A stretch of DNA of 64,000 nt from Pseudomonadota bacterium (GCA_018821985.1 JAHJKP010000013.1:186001-250000); one strand, 5' to 3'; shown: positions 1-11,088, counted from the first letter of the stretch. The notes: generated by a model not told the origin, from the letters alone. Numbers and translations: made by a program.

Positions 1-869
1 TGATCAAAGCGGTACAGTTCGTTACAGAAATGACAACTTACCTGCACTGGGAAGGGTCCATTGTCACGCATCTCTTCGAGGTCAGCCAAGGGTAGGTGCA
101 GTAGGAGGAGACGTATGCGCAGAGCATCGCAGCGACAGTAAAAATGAACAGGGTGTTCTTCCAGAATATCAAGATGGAAAGGAGCAAACTGTTCGTGTAA
201 CCATGGACTGATCTTCTGACCTTTCGCAAGCGCCTTGCCGAGGGATGGCAAGGTTTTCGTTTTCTGTTCCAGGATCGTAAATATTTCGTCGCTGGCCCCT
301 GGCATGCTCTGTAATAATAGCCCACCGGCACCGGCAAGCTTGCCTTGGAGATCAAAAAAAATAGTGAGATGAATCGCTGTGGGGAGTTGCTCGGAGATTT
401 GATAATAGTGGGCCACCTCGGAGGAAATATTGCCGGATTGCAAAGCGACGTTACCGCTGAAGGGTTGTCTGCCTCCTTCGAGATAGTGGCTGATGGTAAC
501 AAAACCCTCTCCCCAGCAGGTGTTGAGGTTGTTTATGGAATCGAAGGATTCAAGGGGGCAGACGAGAGGAATTGGATTCCGCTTGAGATAGCCGCGAACC
601 TCTCCTCTGGCAGTGGCCTCGGTGACAAGGCCTTTGACCGGCCCTGAACAGTCTATTTTCAAGCCTATCTCGTCGTGACCCTTCAGCGATGAAGCCATGA
701 GTGCCGTCACTTGCAAGGCCTGGCCAAGGATCAGTGTTTCCAGCGTCCCAAGTTCATGGCGTCCTTGCATCTCCTGCACCAAAAGGGTACCATCAAGGAT
801 CACTCCCCGTATCGACTTGTCAGCCAGGAGGAAGGTCAGCATGTGGCTGCTTTCAGAGCTTAGGCCCAT
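1..869 (-). CDS. hslO: 33 kDa redox-regulated chaperonin Hsp33, partial (3' end beyond window)
   Basis: Cytosolic holdase chaperone activated by oxidation, as known for Hsp33. The frame starts at ATG 869, with an in-frame TGA three codons upstream, and stays open for about 289 codons to the left edge, so only the extreme C-terminus is missing. The zinc-binding redox switch is visible: a CxC pair in FYCRC, then a CxxC in CHFCNELYRF at the edge. Length and motif order fit the family (about 290-300 residues). The universal stress protein gene lies 91 bases upstream on the same strand, so the two could be co-expressed stress genes. The gene has no stop inside the window, so stop-to-stop ORF searches miss it. 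Confidence 0.9.
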   Translation of the reverse strand, partial: MGLSSESSHMLTFLLADKSIRGVILDGTLLVQEMQGRHELGTLETLILGQALQVTALMASSLKGHDEIGLKIDCSGPVKGLVTEATARGEVRGYLKRNPIPLVCPLESFDSINNLNTCWGEGFVTISHYLEGGRQPFSGNVALQSGNISSEVAHYYQISEQLPTAIHLTIFFDLQGKLAGAGGLLLQSMPGASDEIFTILEQKTKTLPSLGKALAKGQKISPWLHEQFAPFHLDILEEHPVHFYCRCDALRIRLLLLHLPLADLEEMRDNGPFPVQVSCHFCNELYRFD

Positions 870-960
870 GGGCAGTCAGCCATAAATCCCGCTGCTTTTG
901 CCGCGCTATGCTGCGCGTTACTTTGTCCTGATCCCGGCATTGTTTACCACTGCCTCTTTA

Positions 961-1449
961 TTATTCTTGGGCCTGGCAACAGGTGTAGGGATTAACCGTC
1001 ATTATTGGACAGGGAGCGGCCTTGACTACTTTGTCGGCGATGCTGCCGAACATGATTTTTTCCAGACCTTTATACCCATGGGTTCCCATGACGATCAGAT
1101 TTCCCTGCTTGTTAATGGCATAGTCTATGATCTGTTCGGCCACATCACCCATCAGGACTTTGGAGCTTAGGGCCGTTACTCCCAGGGCCTTAAAAGATTC
1201 TTCGTTGTCCTGACAAAATTTATCCATCCTTTCCTGGGCGCTGGTAAATAATTCCTGAACCAGGTCTGGCGCATTCATTTGAGGGACAAAAAATCCGGAG
1301 TAATCGGTGAAATCCTGGACCACAAAGATCAGATTCAGCTCGGCCTTGAAGGTTCCGGCCACATAGGCTGCTGATTCGGCTATCAATGGGGCATTCTCAG
1401 AGAAATCAATGGGTGTAATCACTCGTTTAATATCAGTAATTCTTTTCAT
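961..1449 (-). CDS. Universal stress protein, UspA family
   Basis: Single-domain cytosolic Usp of 162 residues, the usual size. The N-terminal strand carries the conserved Asp (PIDFSE, residue 15). The C-terminal half has the ATP-binding signature G-x2-G-x9-G-S (G122, G125, G135-S136) followed by PCPIMTV, so this is an ATP-binding type. The protein ends with a CC pair (residues 157-158), which is unusual but not interpretable alone. The start follows a clear Shine-Dalgarno (AAAGGAGAG just upstream of the ATG). The substrate or condition cannot be told from sequence. Confidence 0.92.
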   Translation of the reverse strand: MKRITDIKRVITPIDFSENAPLIAESAAYVAGTFKAELNLIFVVQDFTDYSGFFVPQMNAPDLVQELFTSAQERMDKFCQDNEESFKALGVTALSSKVLMGDVAEQIIDYAINKQGNLIVMGTHGYKGLEKIMFGSIADKVVKAAPCPIMTVNPYTCCQAQE

Positions 1450-1637
1450 GGCTCTCCTTTCAATGGTAAGTGATTAGTTCGTAGAATATATCCATCCCTG
1501 TTAAAATCTTCTCACAGCTTGTCGCTTGAGGCAAGGACTAAATAGAGTTCTATGGTATCGGCACTGCTCAAGAAGGAAAGTTGTGAGTTGTGAAAAACCT
1601 TAGCTGCCAGAGAACGACTTGATTGGTCTCTAACGGC

Positions 1638-3830
1638 TCAGTCTCCTTTTGTCTCTTTTTTCGTCTGCTCAGGAGAAGTGGCTGAGTCGTTCTTTTCTTG
1701 AAGCGACGATTTCTGGTCGATCTGTTCCGGTAATTCCTGCAGCGGCTGTTTCCCTGCCTCCGTTCTCAAAACGGTGATCACATCCGCTTCCTGGCTCAAA
1801 TCGCTAATCGGGCCGAATATTTTATAAGGAATTATTCTGCCGCTAAATCCGGTTAATTCGATATCTTCATCCAGATATGAGGGGAGGAGAGAGATATCGA
1901 GTTTGAGATCGATCTGCCGGCGTGCAAGATCGATCTCGCCTGCACCCGTCATTTGCATGATCTCTGATGCTGCCATGAAATCCTCATTGTAGAGGATCCC
2001 ATCTTTAAAAATACCGGTGCCGGTCAGACGGACAAATCGTGTTGCCCCATCGTCTGTCGCTGGCGGAGTTTCCTGTTTCTGCTGTGTGGCCAATGTTGCT
2101 TTGATTACCTGCAGGATCGTTATCGGCTTTATCTCGCCTTTCAGGAACTCAAATTGCAGGGTCCCATTGATATGGCTCAGAAGATCTTCACGGCTCAGCC
2201 CGCTGCTGTTGATGTCGGCTTCGATAAAAGCTGTGCCTGTTGCTGCCGCTTTGCCGGTCATGTCCAGGAAGAGTGGTGCCAGCTGAACCTTGTCGATGTT
2301 TGGCTTGATCTGGATCTGGGGGATATCTCCCGTGACATCCATTGCGGCCTCAATTTTGATGCTGCCCTCGTACAAATGGGCAGTCAACGGGGCCAGTTGA
2401 ATTTTGCCATCTTTTCCGGCAATCTTGATCTGCACCTGTGATAACTCAGCCCCGCCCACCGTCAAAGAATCGAGCTGCAGATCGAGTTGTAGAAGAAGGG
2501 CTTTGAGAAAATGTACTGGAATGATGGGGGCCGCAGCTATGAGTTGTTCGCCTTCGGCAACAAAATCTGTCTGCTCTTCTTCGCTGACCGGTGGTGCCTC
2601 CTTTTTGGAAGGAGCATAGCGGCCGAGGTCCAGATGATTGATATGAATGATTGCCTCATAGGCAGGATTTCTGACATCTTTTATTTGTATTGATCCCGTG
2701 ATTGCTGTTTCGTCAACCATGACCATCAGATCAGTAATCTCGGTCAGATCCATATCGCCTTTGACCAGCATCTTCGCGCTTAAAAGAGTAAAGGGGGCCG
2801 TGTCGCGCAAGATCGGCAGGGCTGCTTTCAGCTGTTTTAAAATAGATTTGGGCGAACTCTCAGAGATTTTGAGTGATAAGTTGAAACGAGGTGACGAAAT
2901 ATCTTCCACGGTACCGCTGCCTTGCAGGCGAATATCTTCGTGGGTAAGAGAAAAATCTTTCATGGTAACTTTTTGTTGGAGCAGTTGAATATCGCTGTTG
3001 CCTGCTAAAAAGAATTTCAGGCCCCGTTTGGGCAGTGCCTGACCCTTGACTGTTGCTTCCATTCGTAAATCTTCGAGGAGCAGGTGGGGATCCTGTAAGA
3101 AAAATGTCGCATTTCCTTGCATTACGATGTCGCCTGAACGAATGATGGCTGGCTTATCCTGACCCTTATTCTCAAGGGTCAGGTTGAAAGCAGTCTCAAA
3201 GGGGAATTGTTCTTTTTCCATCAGCCGACCGGTTCTGATCTTCAATTCCTTGAAAACAATTATCTTATCTGTCTGTCGATTATCATAGCGAACATTGACA
3301 TGAGTCAGGTTCAGCTTGCCAAAATCAAGGCCTGTCACATGCGGAAGGAACCCTGTCGGTGACGGTCGCTTTTGACCACTTTCCGCCGCTGTTGTTTTTT
3401 CGTCTGCTGTTGCAGGAGGGTTGGCCATTTTCTGCCAATTACTTATTCCGTCTTTGTTGCGAACAAGATTCAGCGTGGCACCATCCACTGTGATGCTTGT
3501 CATGTGCAGGCGTCTCTGGAGCAGATAGGACCAGAGTGACAGTTCTATCTTTGCCTGCTCGCTTTCGAAGAAGGTGCTGTTCGCAAAGGGTGTATTGTTG
3601 CCAAGACGCATTTTTCCGAGTGCGCAAGTCACATTCAGGCCAGGAGAGATCGTAAGCTGGAGATCACCCGCAATACTCAGTTCCCGCCCTGTTTGTTCTC
3701 GAATAAGATCAATTATGAAAGCCTTATGATCATTGGGGGTAAACAGAAAGGGCAGGGCCAGTATCAGAACGAAAATGGAAAGGGCCAGAATAAACAACAC
3801 GGCGATAATCCATCGCAAACACATTTTCAT
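1638..3830 (-). CDS. AsmA family membrane-anchored protein
   Basis: A 730-residue protein with one N-terminal transmembrane helix (about residues 8-30) followed by the AsmA N-terminal region (IIDLIREQTGRELSIAGD), typical of AsmA/TamB-like proteins that tether at the inner membrane and project a long beta-rich groove into the periplasm. The family is implicated in lipid transport to the outer membrane and envelope assembly. The C-terminal AsmA_2-like region lies around residues 480-680. The tail (about 690-730) is charged and low complexity. Gene stands alone, between usp and ligA, with about 120 bases on its upstream side. The family call is firm; the specific role is not known. Confidence 0.88.
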   Translation of the reverse strand: MKMCLRWIIAVLFILALSIFVLILALPFLFTPNDHKAFIIDLIREQTGRELSIAGDLQLTISPGLNVTCALGKMRLGNNTPFANSTFFESEQAKIELSLWSYLLQRRLHMTSITVDGATLNLVRNKDGISNWQKMANPPATADEKTTAAESGQKRPSPTGFLPHVTGLDFGKLNLTHVNVRYDNRQTDKIIVFKELKIRTGRLMEKEQFPFETAFNLTLENKGQDKPAIIRSGDIVMQGNATFFLQDPHLLLEDLRMEATVKGQALPKRGLKFFLAGNSDIQLLQQKVTMKDFSLTHEDIRLQGSGTVEDISSPRFNLSLKISESSPKSILKQLKAALPILRDTAPFTLLSAKMLVKGDMDLTEITDLMVMVDETAITGSIQIKDVRNPAYEAIIHINHLDLGRYAPSKKEAPPVSEEEQTDFVAEGEQLIAAAPIIPVHFLKALLLQLDLQLDSLTVGGAELSQVQIKIAGKDGKIQLAPLTAHLYEGSIKIEAAMDVTGDIPQIQIKPNIDKVQLAPLFLDMTGKAAATGTAFIEADINSSGLSREDLLSHINGTLQFEFLKGEIKPITILQVIKATLATQQKQETPPATDDGATRFVRLTGTGIFKDGILYNEDFMAASEIMQMTGAGEIDLARRQIDLKLDISLLPSYLDEDIELTGFSGRIIPYKIFGPISDLSQEADVITVLRTEAGKQPLQELPEQIDQKSSLQEKNDSATSPEQTKKETKGD

Positions 3831-3950
3831 CTTTTTCCTTGGTTAGATTTAGGAGCCGTTATGAAATAACTGGGTCCTTTATAATTGTTTTGTTACGATA
3901 TGTTATGCCGCTTTGGTCAGGTAAGTGGTCATGTTATTTTTTAGAACGGC

Positions 3951-5981
<2,031 letters not shown>

Positions 5982-6170
5982 TTATTTTGGTGCCTGGAGC
6001 AGGGTTCCACCTTTGGCAATATTTTCATGCTCCACTTCATCGATAAAGATGAGGATGGACTCGGCTGGTTTGGCTGCCTCTCTGGCAATGACCTCGGTGA
6101 CTCCCTTACAGATATTTTCTTTTTGTTTCCTGTTTAATTTGCCGGCTACCCGGATGTTGACATAGGGCAT
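5982..6170 (-). CDS. 4-oxalocrotonate tautomerase family enzyme
   Basis: A 62-residue tautomerase-superfamily protein. After Met removal the catalytic Pro1 is exposed (MPYVNIRVAG), the hallmark of the family. Members form hexamers and interconvert keto and enol forms of 2-oxoacids; the physiological substrate is not predictable here. It lies immediately upstream of ligA (6-base gap) with no catabolic genes nearby, so a role in aromatic degradation is not supported by context. The Shine-Dalgarno (GAAAGGAAAAG) supports this ATG. Confidence 0.85.
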   Translation of the reverse strand: MPYVNIRVAGKLNRKQKENICKGVTEVIAREAAKPAESILIFIDEVEHENIAKGGTLLQAPK

Positions 6171-6380
6171 TTTCTTTTCCTTTCATGGTGGGTTCTTGTT
6201 GAATGTTTGTTACAGTCACAGCCGTCATTTTATTATCGTATCATTTCTGCAGATATACTACGTTTTTTTTTCAGGAAGCAAGAATTTGTCTATCAATTCA
6301 CTAGCTTTATTTATTATTCCTTGTGAGGGCCTGAGGAAGGCTCTGTTGGATGTATCCTGCATGTCTATTGATGCCAGTTA

Positions 6381-6911
6381 TCAATTGCAGAAAAGAGAGA
6401 GATCTGCAGGGAGCTGCTCCTTGGTGATTCCCAGTTCCTGGGCAAAGAGAGTTAGGTCATGTGAGCTGCAGTTGAAAACGAAGGCCAGGGACGGAAAAGT
6501 GTTGATGGCCCCCGGGGAAATGGGGGCTGTACTGTTTGTGCGCCGAGCCTTTTTCAGTAACAGGAGGAAGGCTTCTTTGGTGGTACTGCGTAAGTCATGA
6601 CAGGCGATATCCTGTCGTTCACAAAAGGCAACAGAGCGGCGCCAGTTAAAAATAGCCCGCTGCACCCCCCGATAGATAGTGAGCTCCCGGTTTTCAAAGC
6701 AAAGATCTCGCAGGATGATCTCCTGGTAGCGTGCAGTGGCAGCCTCCTGCAGATATTGTATTTCTTCTCTGTCTAATTGCAGTTGTGGGCCATCCGGATC
6801 TTCCGTGAGATAGTAATATGTTGAGTGAAAGGCTATCTCCGGAATCTCTCCAGAATTACGGACAATAAGCCATTCATCTTCCAGAACTTCCTGGCGTGGG
6901 CGGAATATCAA
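6381..6911 (-). CDS. Conserved-looking hypothetical protein following hemA
   Basis: No family recognised. The 176-residue soluble protein starts with TTG overlapping the hemA stop (TTGA), which points to translational coupling with hemA. Residues 1-130 are rich in charged residues and predicted helices (for example DREEIQYLQEAATARYQEIILRDL); about 130-165 may be a small beta segment. There is no signal peptide and no clear metal motif, with scattered Cys only (C67, C96, C103 and two near the end). The tight coupling suggests a role linked to tetrapyrrole synthesis or regulation, but this is inference. The 210 bases between this gene and the tautomerase gene hold nothing recognised. Confidence 0.7.
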   Translation of the reverse strand: MIFRPRQEVLEDEWLIVRNSGEIPEIAFHSTYYYLTEDPDGPQLQLDREEIQYLQEAATARYQEIILRDLCFENRELTIYRGVQRAIFNWRRSVAFCERQDIACHDLRSTTKEAFLLLLKKARRTNSTAPISPGAINTFPSLAFVFNCSSHDLTLFAQELGITKEQLPADLSLFCN

Positions 6912-8179
6912 TTTTTGTCCATCAGGTTAAAGGCAGCGCGGATCATCTCCACCTTAATATCATGCTGTTCCTTGCAGCTGTCATTTTTCAAGAAAGAAAC
7001 AGGGTCATGCAGAAGTCTTGAGCTTATGGCCAAGGCCATTTTTTCAATGGCTTTTTGTTCCTCGGGACTAAGCTGTAGACGGCACAGGGTTCGTTCCAGC
7101 TCGACCTGACAGATAGTATCCGCTTTTTTTCTGAGTGCGGCAATGGTGGGGACAACGGATAAGTTATCCAGCCAGCTCAGGAATTTCAATGCCTCTTCAT
7201 CAACAATCCGACGGGCCTTGATTGCTTCCTTGTCTCGTTCTGATTTGTTGATCTCTACCACATTATGGAGATCGTCAATATCGTAGAGATAGACATTGTC
7301 CAGATCGTTCAGTTCCGGATCCAGATCACGGGGAACGGCAATATCGATAAAAAAGATTGGCTCGTTCCGACGGGCCCGCATAATTGGTTTTACATCCTGC
7401 TTATGAAGAATGATGTTCGGTGCCCCAGTAGAGCTGATGACGATATCTGCCTGTTCAAGTTGAGAAAAGAGTTCGTCCAGAGAGACGGCGGATCCATTGA
7501 ATCGTTTGGCCAGATCCATGGCTCGGGACAGGGTTCGATTGGCCACCACTACCTTGCGCACACCCTGACCGACAAGATGTTCAGCGGCCAGTTCTGCCAT
7601 CTCGCCCGCCCCAATCAGGAGAACGTTTTTGTCCTGAAGGTTGCCGAAGATCTTTTTGGCAAGTTCAACCGCGGCATAGCTGATGGAGACGGCCGAGGCG
7701 CCGATCAGGGTTTCGCTCCGTACCCTCTTGGCCACGGAAAACGATTTGTGCAGTAGTTTGTTGAGGACCGGTCCGGTGCATTTAAGCTCGGCTGCATGTC
7801 GATAGGCCTCTTTCAGCTGGCCTAAGATCTGGGCCTCCCCTACAATCATCGAATCGAGACTGGTGGAGACCATAAACAGGTGATGTATGGCTGCATCGTT
7901 GCGGTAGATATAGAGATAGTCCTGATGTTTTTCCGGCGCCACCGAGTCACCAAAAAGCAGCCTGGCGATATGGGCCTCTACCTGTGCGTCTTCCTGAGCC
8001 ACAACAAGAATTTCCACGCGGTTGCAGGTGGAAAGGAGATAGCATTCCTTGCAGCCGGCAATGCCCCGTAAGGCATGAAGCGGCTGCTCATATCCATTGC
8101 CCAGAGCCAATTGTTCGCGTACTGCCAGAGGGGTTGTTTTATGATTCACCCCCAGCAGCAGAATCATATCACTGGGCAT
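6908..8179 (-). CDS. hemA: Glutamyl-tRNA reductase
   Basis: First committed enzyme of C5-pathway tetrapyrrole synthesis: reduces Glu-tRNA to glutamate-1-semialdehyde with NADPH. The 423 residues carry the N-terminal motif GVNHKT, the catalytic Cys in STCNRVE (C52), the NADPH-binding region (NVLLIGAGEM) and a C-terminal helical dimerisation domain. The ATG at 8179 overlaps the end of ccsA by 11 bases and has GGAGGG about 10 bases upstream; an alternative ATG lies four codons inside (MILLLG). Coupled both to ccsA upstream and to a hypothetical gene downstream. Confidence 0.96.
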   Translation of the reverse strand: MPSDMILLLGVNHKTTPLAVREQLALGNGYEQPLHALRGIAGCKECYLLSTCNRVEILVVAQEDAQVEAHIARLLFGDSVAPEKHQDYLYIYRNDAAIHHLFMVSTSLDSMIVGEAQILGQLKEAYRHAAELKCTGPVLNKLLHKSFSVAKRVRSETLIGASAVSISYAAVELAKKIFGNLQDKNVLLIGAGEMAELAAEHLVGQGVRKVVVANRTLSRAMDLAKRFNGSAVSLDELFSQLEQADIVISSTGAPNIILHKQDVKPIMRARRNEPIFFIDIAVPRDLDPELNDLDNVYLYDIDDLHNVVEINKSERDKEAIKARRIVDEEALKFLSWLDNLSVVPTIAALRKKADTICQVELERTLCRLQLSPEEQKAIEKMALAISSRLLHDPVSFLKNDSCKEQHDIKVEMIRAAFNLMDKN

Positions 8180-8999
8180 AACTGTGGATCCCTCCGAGCA
8201 GATACGTTACGCCCCAGAGGGTAAAGAGGACAGAAGCAAATCCGATAACGGCCATAATGGCGGCTCGCTTGCCTCGCCAACCGGCGGAAAAACGTTGATG
8301 AATCTGGGCGGCGTAGAGAAACCAGGTGATCAGTGACCAGGTCTCTTTTGGGTCCCAGTGCCAGTAAGTTCCCCAAGCCTGACGGGCCCAGATCGAACCG
8401 GTAATGATGCCCAGGGTCAAGAAGACAAAGCCGATGGCCAGGCAGTGGCTGTTCAATTGGTCCAGCGACTCAAGGGAGGGCAGGCGGGTAAAGAAATAGC
8501 CGAATCGCTTGCTTTTCAGCTCATACTCTTGCAGGAGATACATGATGCCGCCACAAAATGCCAGGGCCAGGAAACCGTATGATATGACGGCAATTCCAGC
8601 ATGTATCGGTAGCCACCAGCTTTGCAGGGCCGGGGCCAGAGGATTTATGGAACGCGATGCAATTGCGGCAATCAGGAGCAGGATAAAAACCAGTAGAGAG
8701 ATGAAGGTTCCGAAATTTTTGACGGTATAGCGCCAGCGGAAAGACAGATAGGCCCAAGTCACCGACCAGGCAAAAAAAACAATCGTCTCATGTTGTGAGG
8801 TAATGGGTGTATATCCGGACTGCAGATAGCGGAACAGGATATATAGTGTCTGCAGAACGCCCGCCGCAATCAGTATCAGTCTGGCAATCGTCCGGATCTT
8901 TTCCTTTTGCTTGACAAAAAAGACACCATAAAAGACGAGGGCCATGCAGCTTGCAGCCAGAACCGCCTGGAAAAGTAAATAACTTATTTCACCCATCAT
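8169..8999 (-). CDS. ccsA: CcsA/ResC-type cytochrome c assembly (HemX-like) membrane protein
   Basis: Polytopic inner-membrane protein of 276 residues with about eight hydrophobic helices. The tryptophan-rich heme-handling motif lies at residues 209-222 (WGTYWHWDPKETW), and conserved His residues flank it (H133 and H233), matching the CcsA/CcsB heme delivery system for c-type cytochromes. Such genes often sit next to hemA, where they are annotated HemX, a proposed effector of HemA level. A CcsB/ResB partner is not in the window. Overlap with hemA indicates one transcript. Confidence 0.9.
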   Translation of the reverse strand: MMGEISYLLFQAVLAASCMALVFYGVFFVKQKEKIRTIARLILIAAGVLQTLYILFRYLQSGYTPITSQHETIVFFAWSVTWAYLSFRWRYTVKNFGTFISLLVFILLLIAAIASRSINPLAPALQSWWLPIHAGIAVISYGFLALAFCGGIMYLLQEYELKSKRFGYFFTRLPSLESLDQLNSHCLAIGFVFLTLGIITGSIWARQAWGTYWHWDPKETWSLITWFLYAAQIHQRFSAGWRGKRAAIMAVIGFASVLFTLWGVTYLLGGIHSYAQ

Positions 9000-9000
9000 T

Positions 9001-9197
9001 GTTATTCAAGTTAAGGGATAGACTTCAGGAGAATAATCCATAAAGCAGAGATGCAAGCCGTCGTATGGTGACTATTCTCGTATCTTCTACGTTAAGGGAT
9101 CTTCTATAATTGTCTTTTCGTCCACATGCACGGCTTGAATGGAAATCCTAAGACGTTGTCATAAAATAATTGTAACATTGCAGTACCGTAACGGCCC
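9001..9197 (-). promoter_or_regulatory. Intergenic region likely holding the ccsA-hemA promoter
   Basis: About 200 bases separate the siroheme gene from ccsA although both lie on the same strand. The 17-base stretch at 9168-9184 recurs, with one mismatch, at 25448-25464 upstream of rdgC; both precede minus-strand genes. No clear -35/-10 pair could be fixed, so this is only a candidate. Confidence 0.3.
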
Positions 9198-9866
9198 CTA
9201 ATGTTTCAAGGCTTCCACCAGATAATTTACATTAATTTCCCGTGGAAGAATTTCCAGCAGTTTTTCATGGAGCAGTTGCCACTCTTTCATTTTCAGAAGG
9301 GCAAGAATATTTGTCTTGAGAATTTTTTCAAGCAGCAATTTCTGTTTTTCCTGGGAAGTACTCTGGCCTACTGTAAGTTGCCGGATCATGGAAAGTAGTT
9401 TTATGAGATCGCCATATTCAGGACCATATTGCGCTTCCAGCTCTTTGCGGATAGTGGCGGCCAGTGCCGGACTACCGCCGCCGGTTGAGACTGAGATCAG
9501 TAAATCGCCCTGGCGGATGGTGGCTGCGGTCTGAAAGGTGCAGGCCTCGGGATTGTCGCCAATATTTATGGGGATTCCAAGTTCTTTGGCCTCAGTCGCT
9601 ATCTGACGCTGAACCTCCGGACGGTCGGTTAAGGCAAAGGCAAGAGTCGCTCCTTGGAGGTCTCCGGGCATGTAGGCTCGGGGGAACCACTCCAGTTTGT
9701 TCTGGTCGATGAATGGTTTGAGTCCGGAAGAGAGTTTCGGGCTGAAAACCCGTACCCTGGCATCACATGCCAACAGGGAGGTGATCTTCCGTGTAGCAAC
9801 AGCCCCTCCACCGATGATCACACAGAGTTGACCGCTAATGTTCAGATTGATTGGGTAAAAGGCCAT
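9198..9866 (-). CDS. Precorrin-2 dehydrogenase / sirohydrochlorin ferrochelatase (Met8/CysG N-terminal type)
   Basis: Makes siroheme precursors: NAD-dependent oxidation of precorrin-2 to sirohydrochlorin, possibly with iron insertion. The 222 residues show the NAD-binding glycine motif VIIGGGAVATRK (residues 17-27), then VRVFSPKL, and the STGGGSPALA segment typical of the CysG N-terminal domain. A methyltransferase domain is absent, so uroporphyrinogen methylation is done by another gene. In sulfur-metabolising Desulfobacterota, siroheme serves sulfite reductases and can also feed alternative heme synthesis. It is 13 bases downstream of the methyltransferase gene and probably co-transcribed with it. 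Confidence 0.92.
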   Translation of the reverse strand: MAFYPINLNISGQLCVIIGGGAVATRKITSLLACDARVRVFSPKLSSGLKPFIDQNKLEWFPRAYMPGDLQGATLAFALTDRPEVQRQIATEAKELGIPINIGDNPEACTFQTAATIRQGDLLISVSTGGGSPALAATIRKELEAQYGPEYGDLIKLLSMIRQLTVGQSTSQEKQKLLLEKILKTNILALLKMKEWQLLHEKLLEILPREINVNYLVEALKH

Positions 9867-9879
9867 CTCTTTTCGTGGT

Positions 9880-10575
9880 TCAGCCCTTTTTGCGTTTTAG
9901 TCGATTGATAATAATGGTGATTTCCCGGCCCTCTTTCTTGATGACTTGTTTGTTGAGGGTAATCTCAAAGTCTTTTTTGGCCTGTTCAAGAAAAAGGGGG
10001 AGGCTTCTGCGGCTGGCGTCATGGGCCAGATAGATGAAACCATCCGGTTTGAGATATTTCTTGAATATATTCAGCAGAGGCTCAAAAAATTCTTCCCGAA
10101 AAAGGATTTCCGCTCCTGCCAGGATATCGAAAGGGGCAAGCTCGGGTGGATTCAGCCAGTCGAGATGGGTGAAGGTTATATTGTGCAGCCCGGATGCCGC
10201 CGCGCTCACCTTTTGAAAATCCATGATAATATCTTCATAGTCGGAAATGGTCACATCAAAACCGGCTGCCGCTGCGGCAAGACCTGGCGCGCCCAGGCCC
10301 GCCCCCAGTTCGAGCACAGTCTTCCCTTGTGGATCCGGCAACTTGCTCATGACATAGGAAAGAACCATGGCCGCTTCCCAGAGCTTGACCCAGAAAGGAA
10401 ATTCAGAGACATTGGCAAAGGGATCTTTGCCATCCAGCAGTTCTTCAATGTCGGCTATTTTCAGAAGGCGCAGAGTCTTGTCGCCAATTTTCAGCCGGTC
10501 AAAGGTGAGTTTGTATCTGGCCTTGATTTTATTATATATATCCCTTTCCTGTGCAGGTAACGTTCGAATATCCAT
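9880..10575 (-). CDS. Class I SAM-dependent methyltransferase (Methyltransf_16-like)
   Basis: A 231-residue cytosolic methyltransferase. The SAM-binding motif I is TVLELGAGLGAPGLA (residues 86-100), with an acidic motif II (ISDYED) about 18 residues on. The preceding FWVKLWEAA segment resembles the FxxxLWxxA motif of the lysine-methyltransferase-like group (METTL20/21, NNMT relatives), which suggests a protein or small-molecule N-methyltransferase. Substrate unknown. First gene before the siroheme gene, 13 bases apart. Confidence 0.82.
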   Translation of the reverse strand: MDIRTLPAQERDIYNKIKARYKLTFDRLKIGDKTLRLLKIADIEELLDGKDPFANVSEFPFWVKLWEAAMVLSYVMSKLPDPQGKTVLELGAGLGAPGLAAAAAGFDVTISDYEDIIMDFQKVSAAASGLHNITFTHLDWLNPPELAPFDILAGAEILFREEFFEPLLNIFKKYLKPDGFIYLAHDASRRSLPLFLEQAKKDFEITLNKQVIKKEGREITIIINRLKRKKG

Positions 10576-10640
10576 GATTATTCAGGTCTCTCAGGGGTAA
10601 GCCGGAGGCAAGCAGAGTTATTGTTAAAGACTTTTTTTTC

Positions 10641-10680
10641 GAAAAAAAAGGGGCTGATTGATATAGATCAATCAGCCCCT
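10641..10680 (-). terminator. Strong intrinsic terminator of the small secreted protein gene
   Basis: A perfect 14-base-pair stem (10649-10662 with 10667-10680, loop ATAG) is followed on the minus strand by eight T residues (10641-10648). The T tract is itself part of a TTTTTTTTCGAAAAAAAA palindrome. It lies just after the stop of the 79-residue secreted protein gene and before the methyltransferase gene, so it isolates the secreted protein gene as a single transcription unit. Confidence 0.92.
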
Positions 10681-10711
10681 GCAAACTACTTAAAAACAAA
10701 CTTTATGTCAA

Positions 10712-10951
10712 TTAACAACCTTCGATGGCAGCTGCCTTCTTCTTGGCAGGAGCAATTTTACCATCTTTTACAGTTACTTTGTCACCAACTGCTGCTGCAC
10801 CCTCGGCAATTGCCTCGGTGCCATCATCGCAGGTTACGGTTACGTTTGCGCCATCAACGGATTTAACCACACCGGTGCAGGCAAAAGAAGCTGCTGCGGT
10901 GCAGACCAAGAATGAGAGAGCAACAAGTGCAGATACGATTCCTTTTTTCAT
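10712..10951 (-). CDS. Small secreted protein with two-cysteine beta domain
   Basis: No family recognised. Starting at ATG 10951 (GGAG five bases upstream; a TTG four codons earlier is less likely), the product is 79 residues: a signal peptide (about residues 1-24, MKKGIVSALVALS... ending ASFA) and a mature part of about 55 residues with repeated short beta strands (VVKSVDGANVTVTCDDG). There are three Cys, one directly after the predicted cleavage site and one as the final residue. The first Cys is preceded by ASFA rather than a canonical lipobox. The strong downstream terminator implies high expression. Periplasmic location is inferred. Confidence 0.72.
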   Translation of the reverse strand: MKKGIVSALVALSFLVCTAAASFACTGVVKSVDGANVTVTCDDGTEAIAEGAAAVGDKVTVKDGKIAPAKKKAAAIEGC

Positions 10952-11064
10952 TTTTTTCTCCAATGGTATTTAGGTTACTCTTTTCTGGATTTCTCCAGGG
11001 TTTATAAACTAACATTGTAGCAAAGTCTACTAATCAACAAAGCATATGTCAAATAAAAAGCTGA

Positions 11065-11088
11065 ATTAATGAATGCTAATTCATTAAT
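11065..11088 (-). terminator. Possible terminator overlapping the 3' end of the TlpA-like gene
   Basis: A perfect 10-bp inverted repeat, ATTAATGAAT - GCTA - ATTCATTAAT, overlaps the last codons and stop of the thioredoxin-like gene, followed on the minus strand by CAGCTTTTTATTTG. The stem is AT-rich, so termination strength is doubtful. Confidence 0.45.

Noticed and set aside
38-502. 154-codon minus-strand frame near the left edge
   Set aside because: It is a frame shadow of hslO; the Hsp33 frame itself is open to the window edge.
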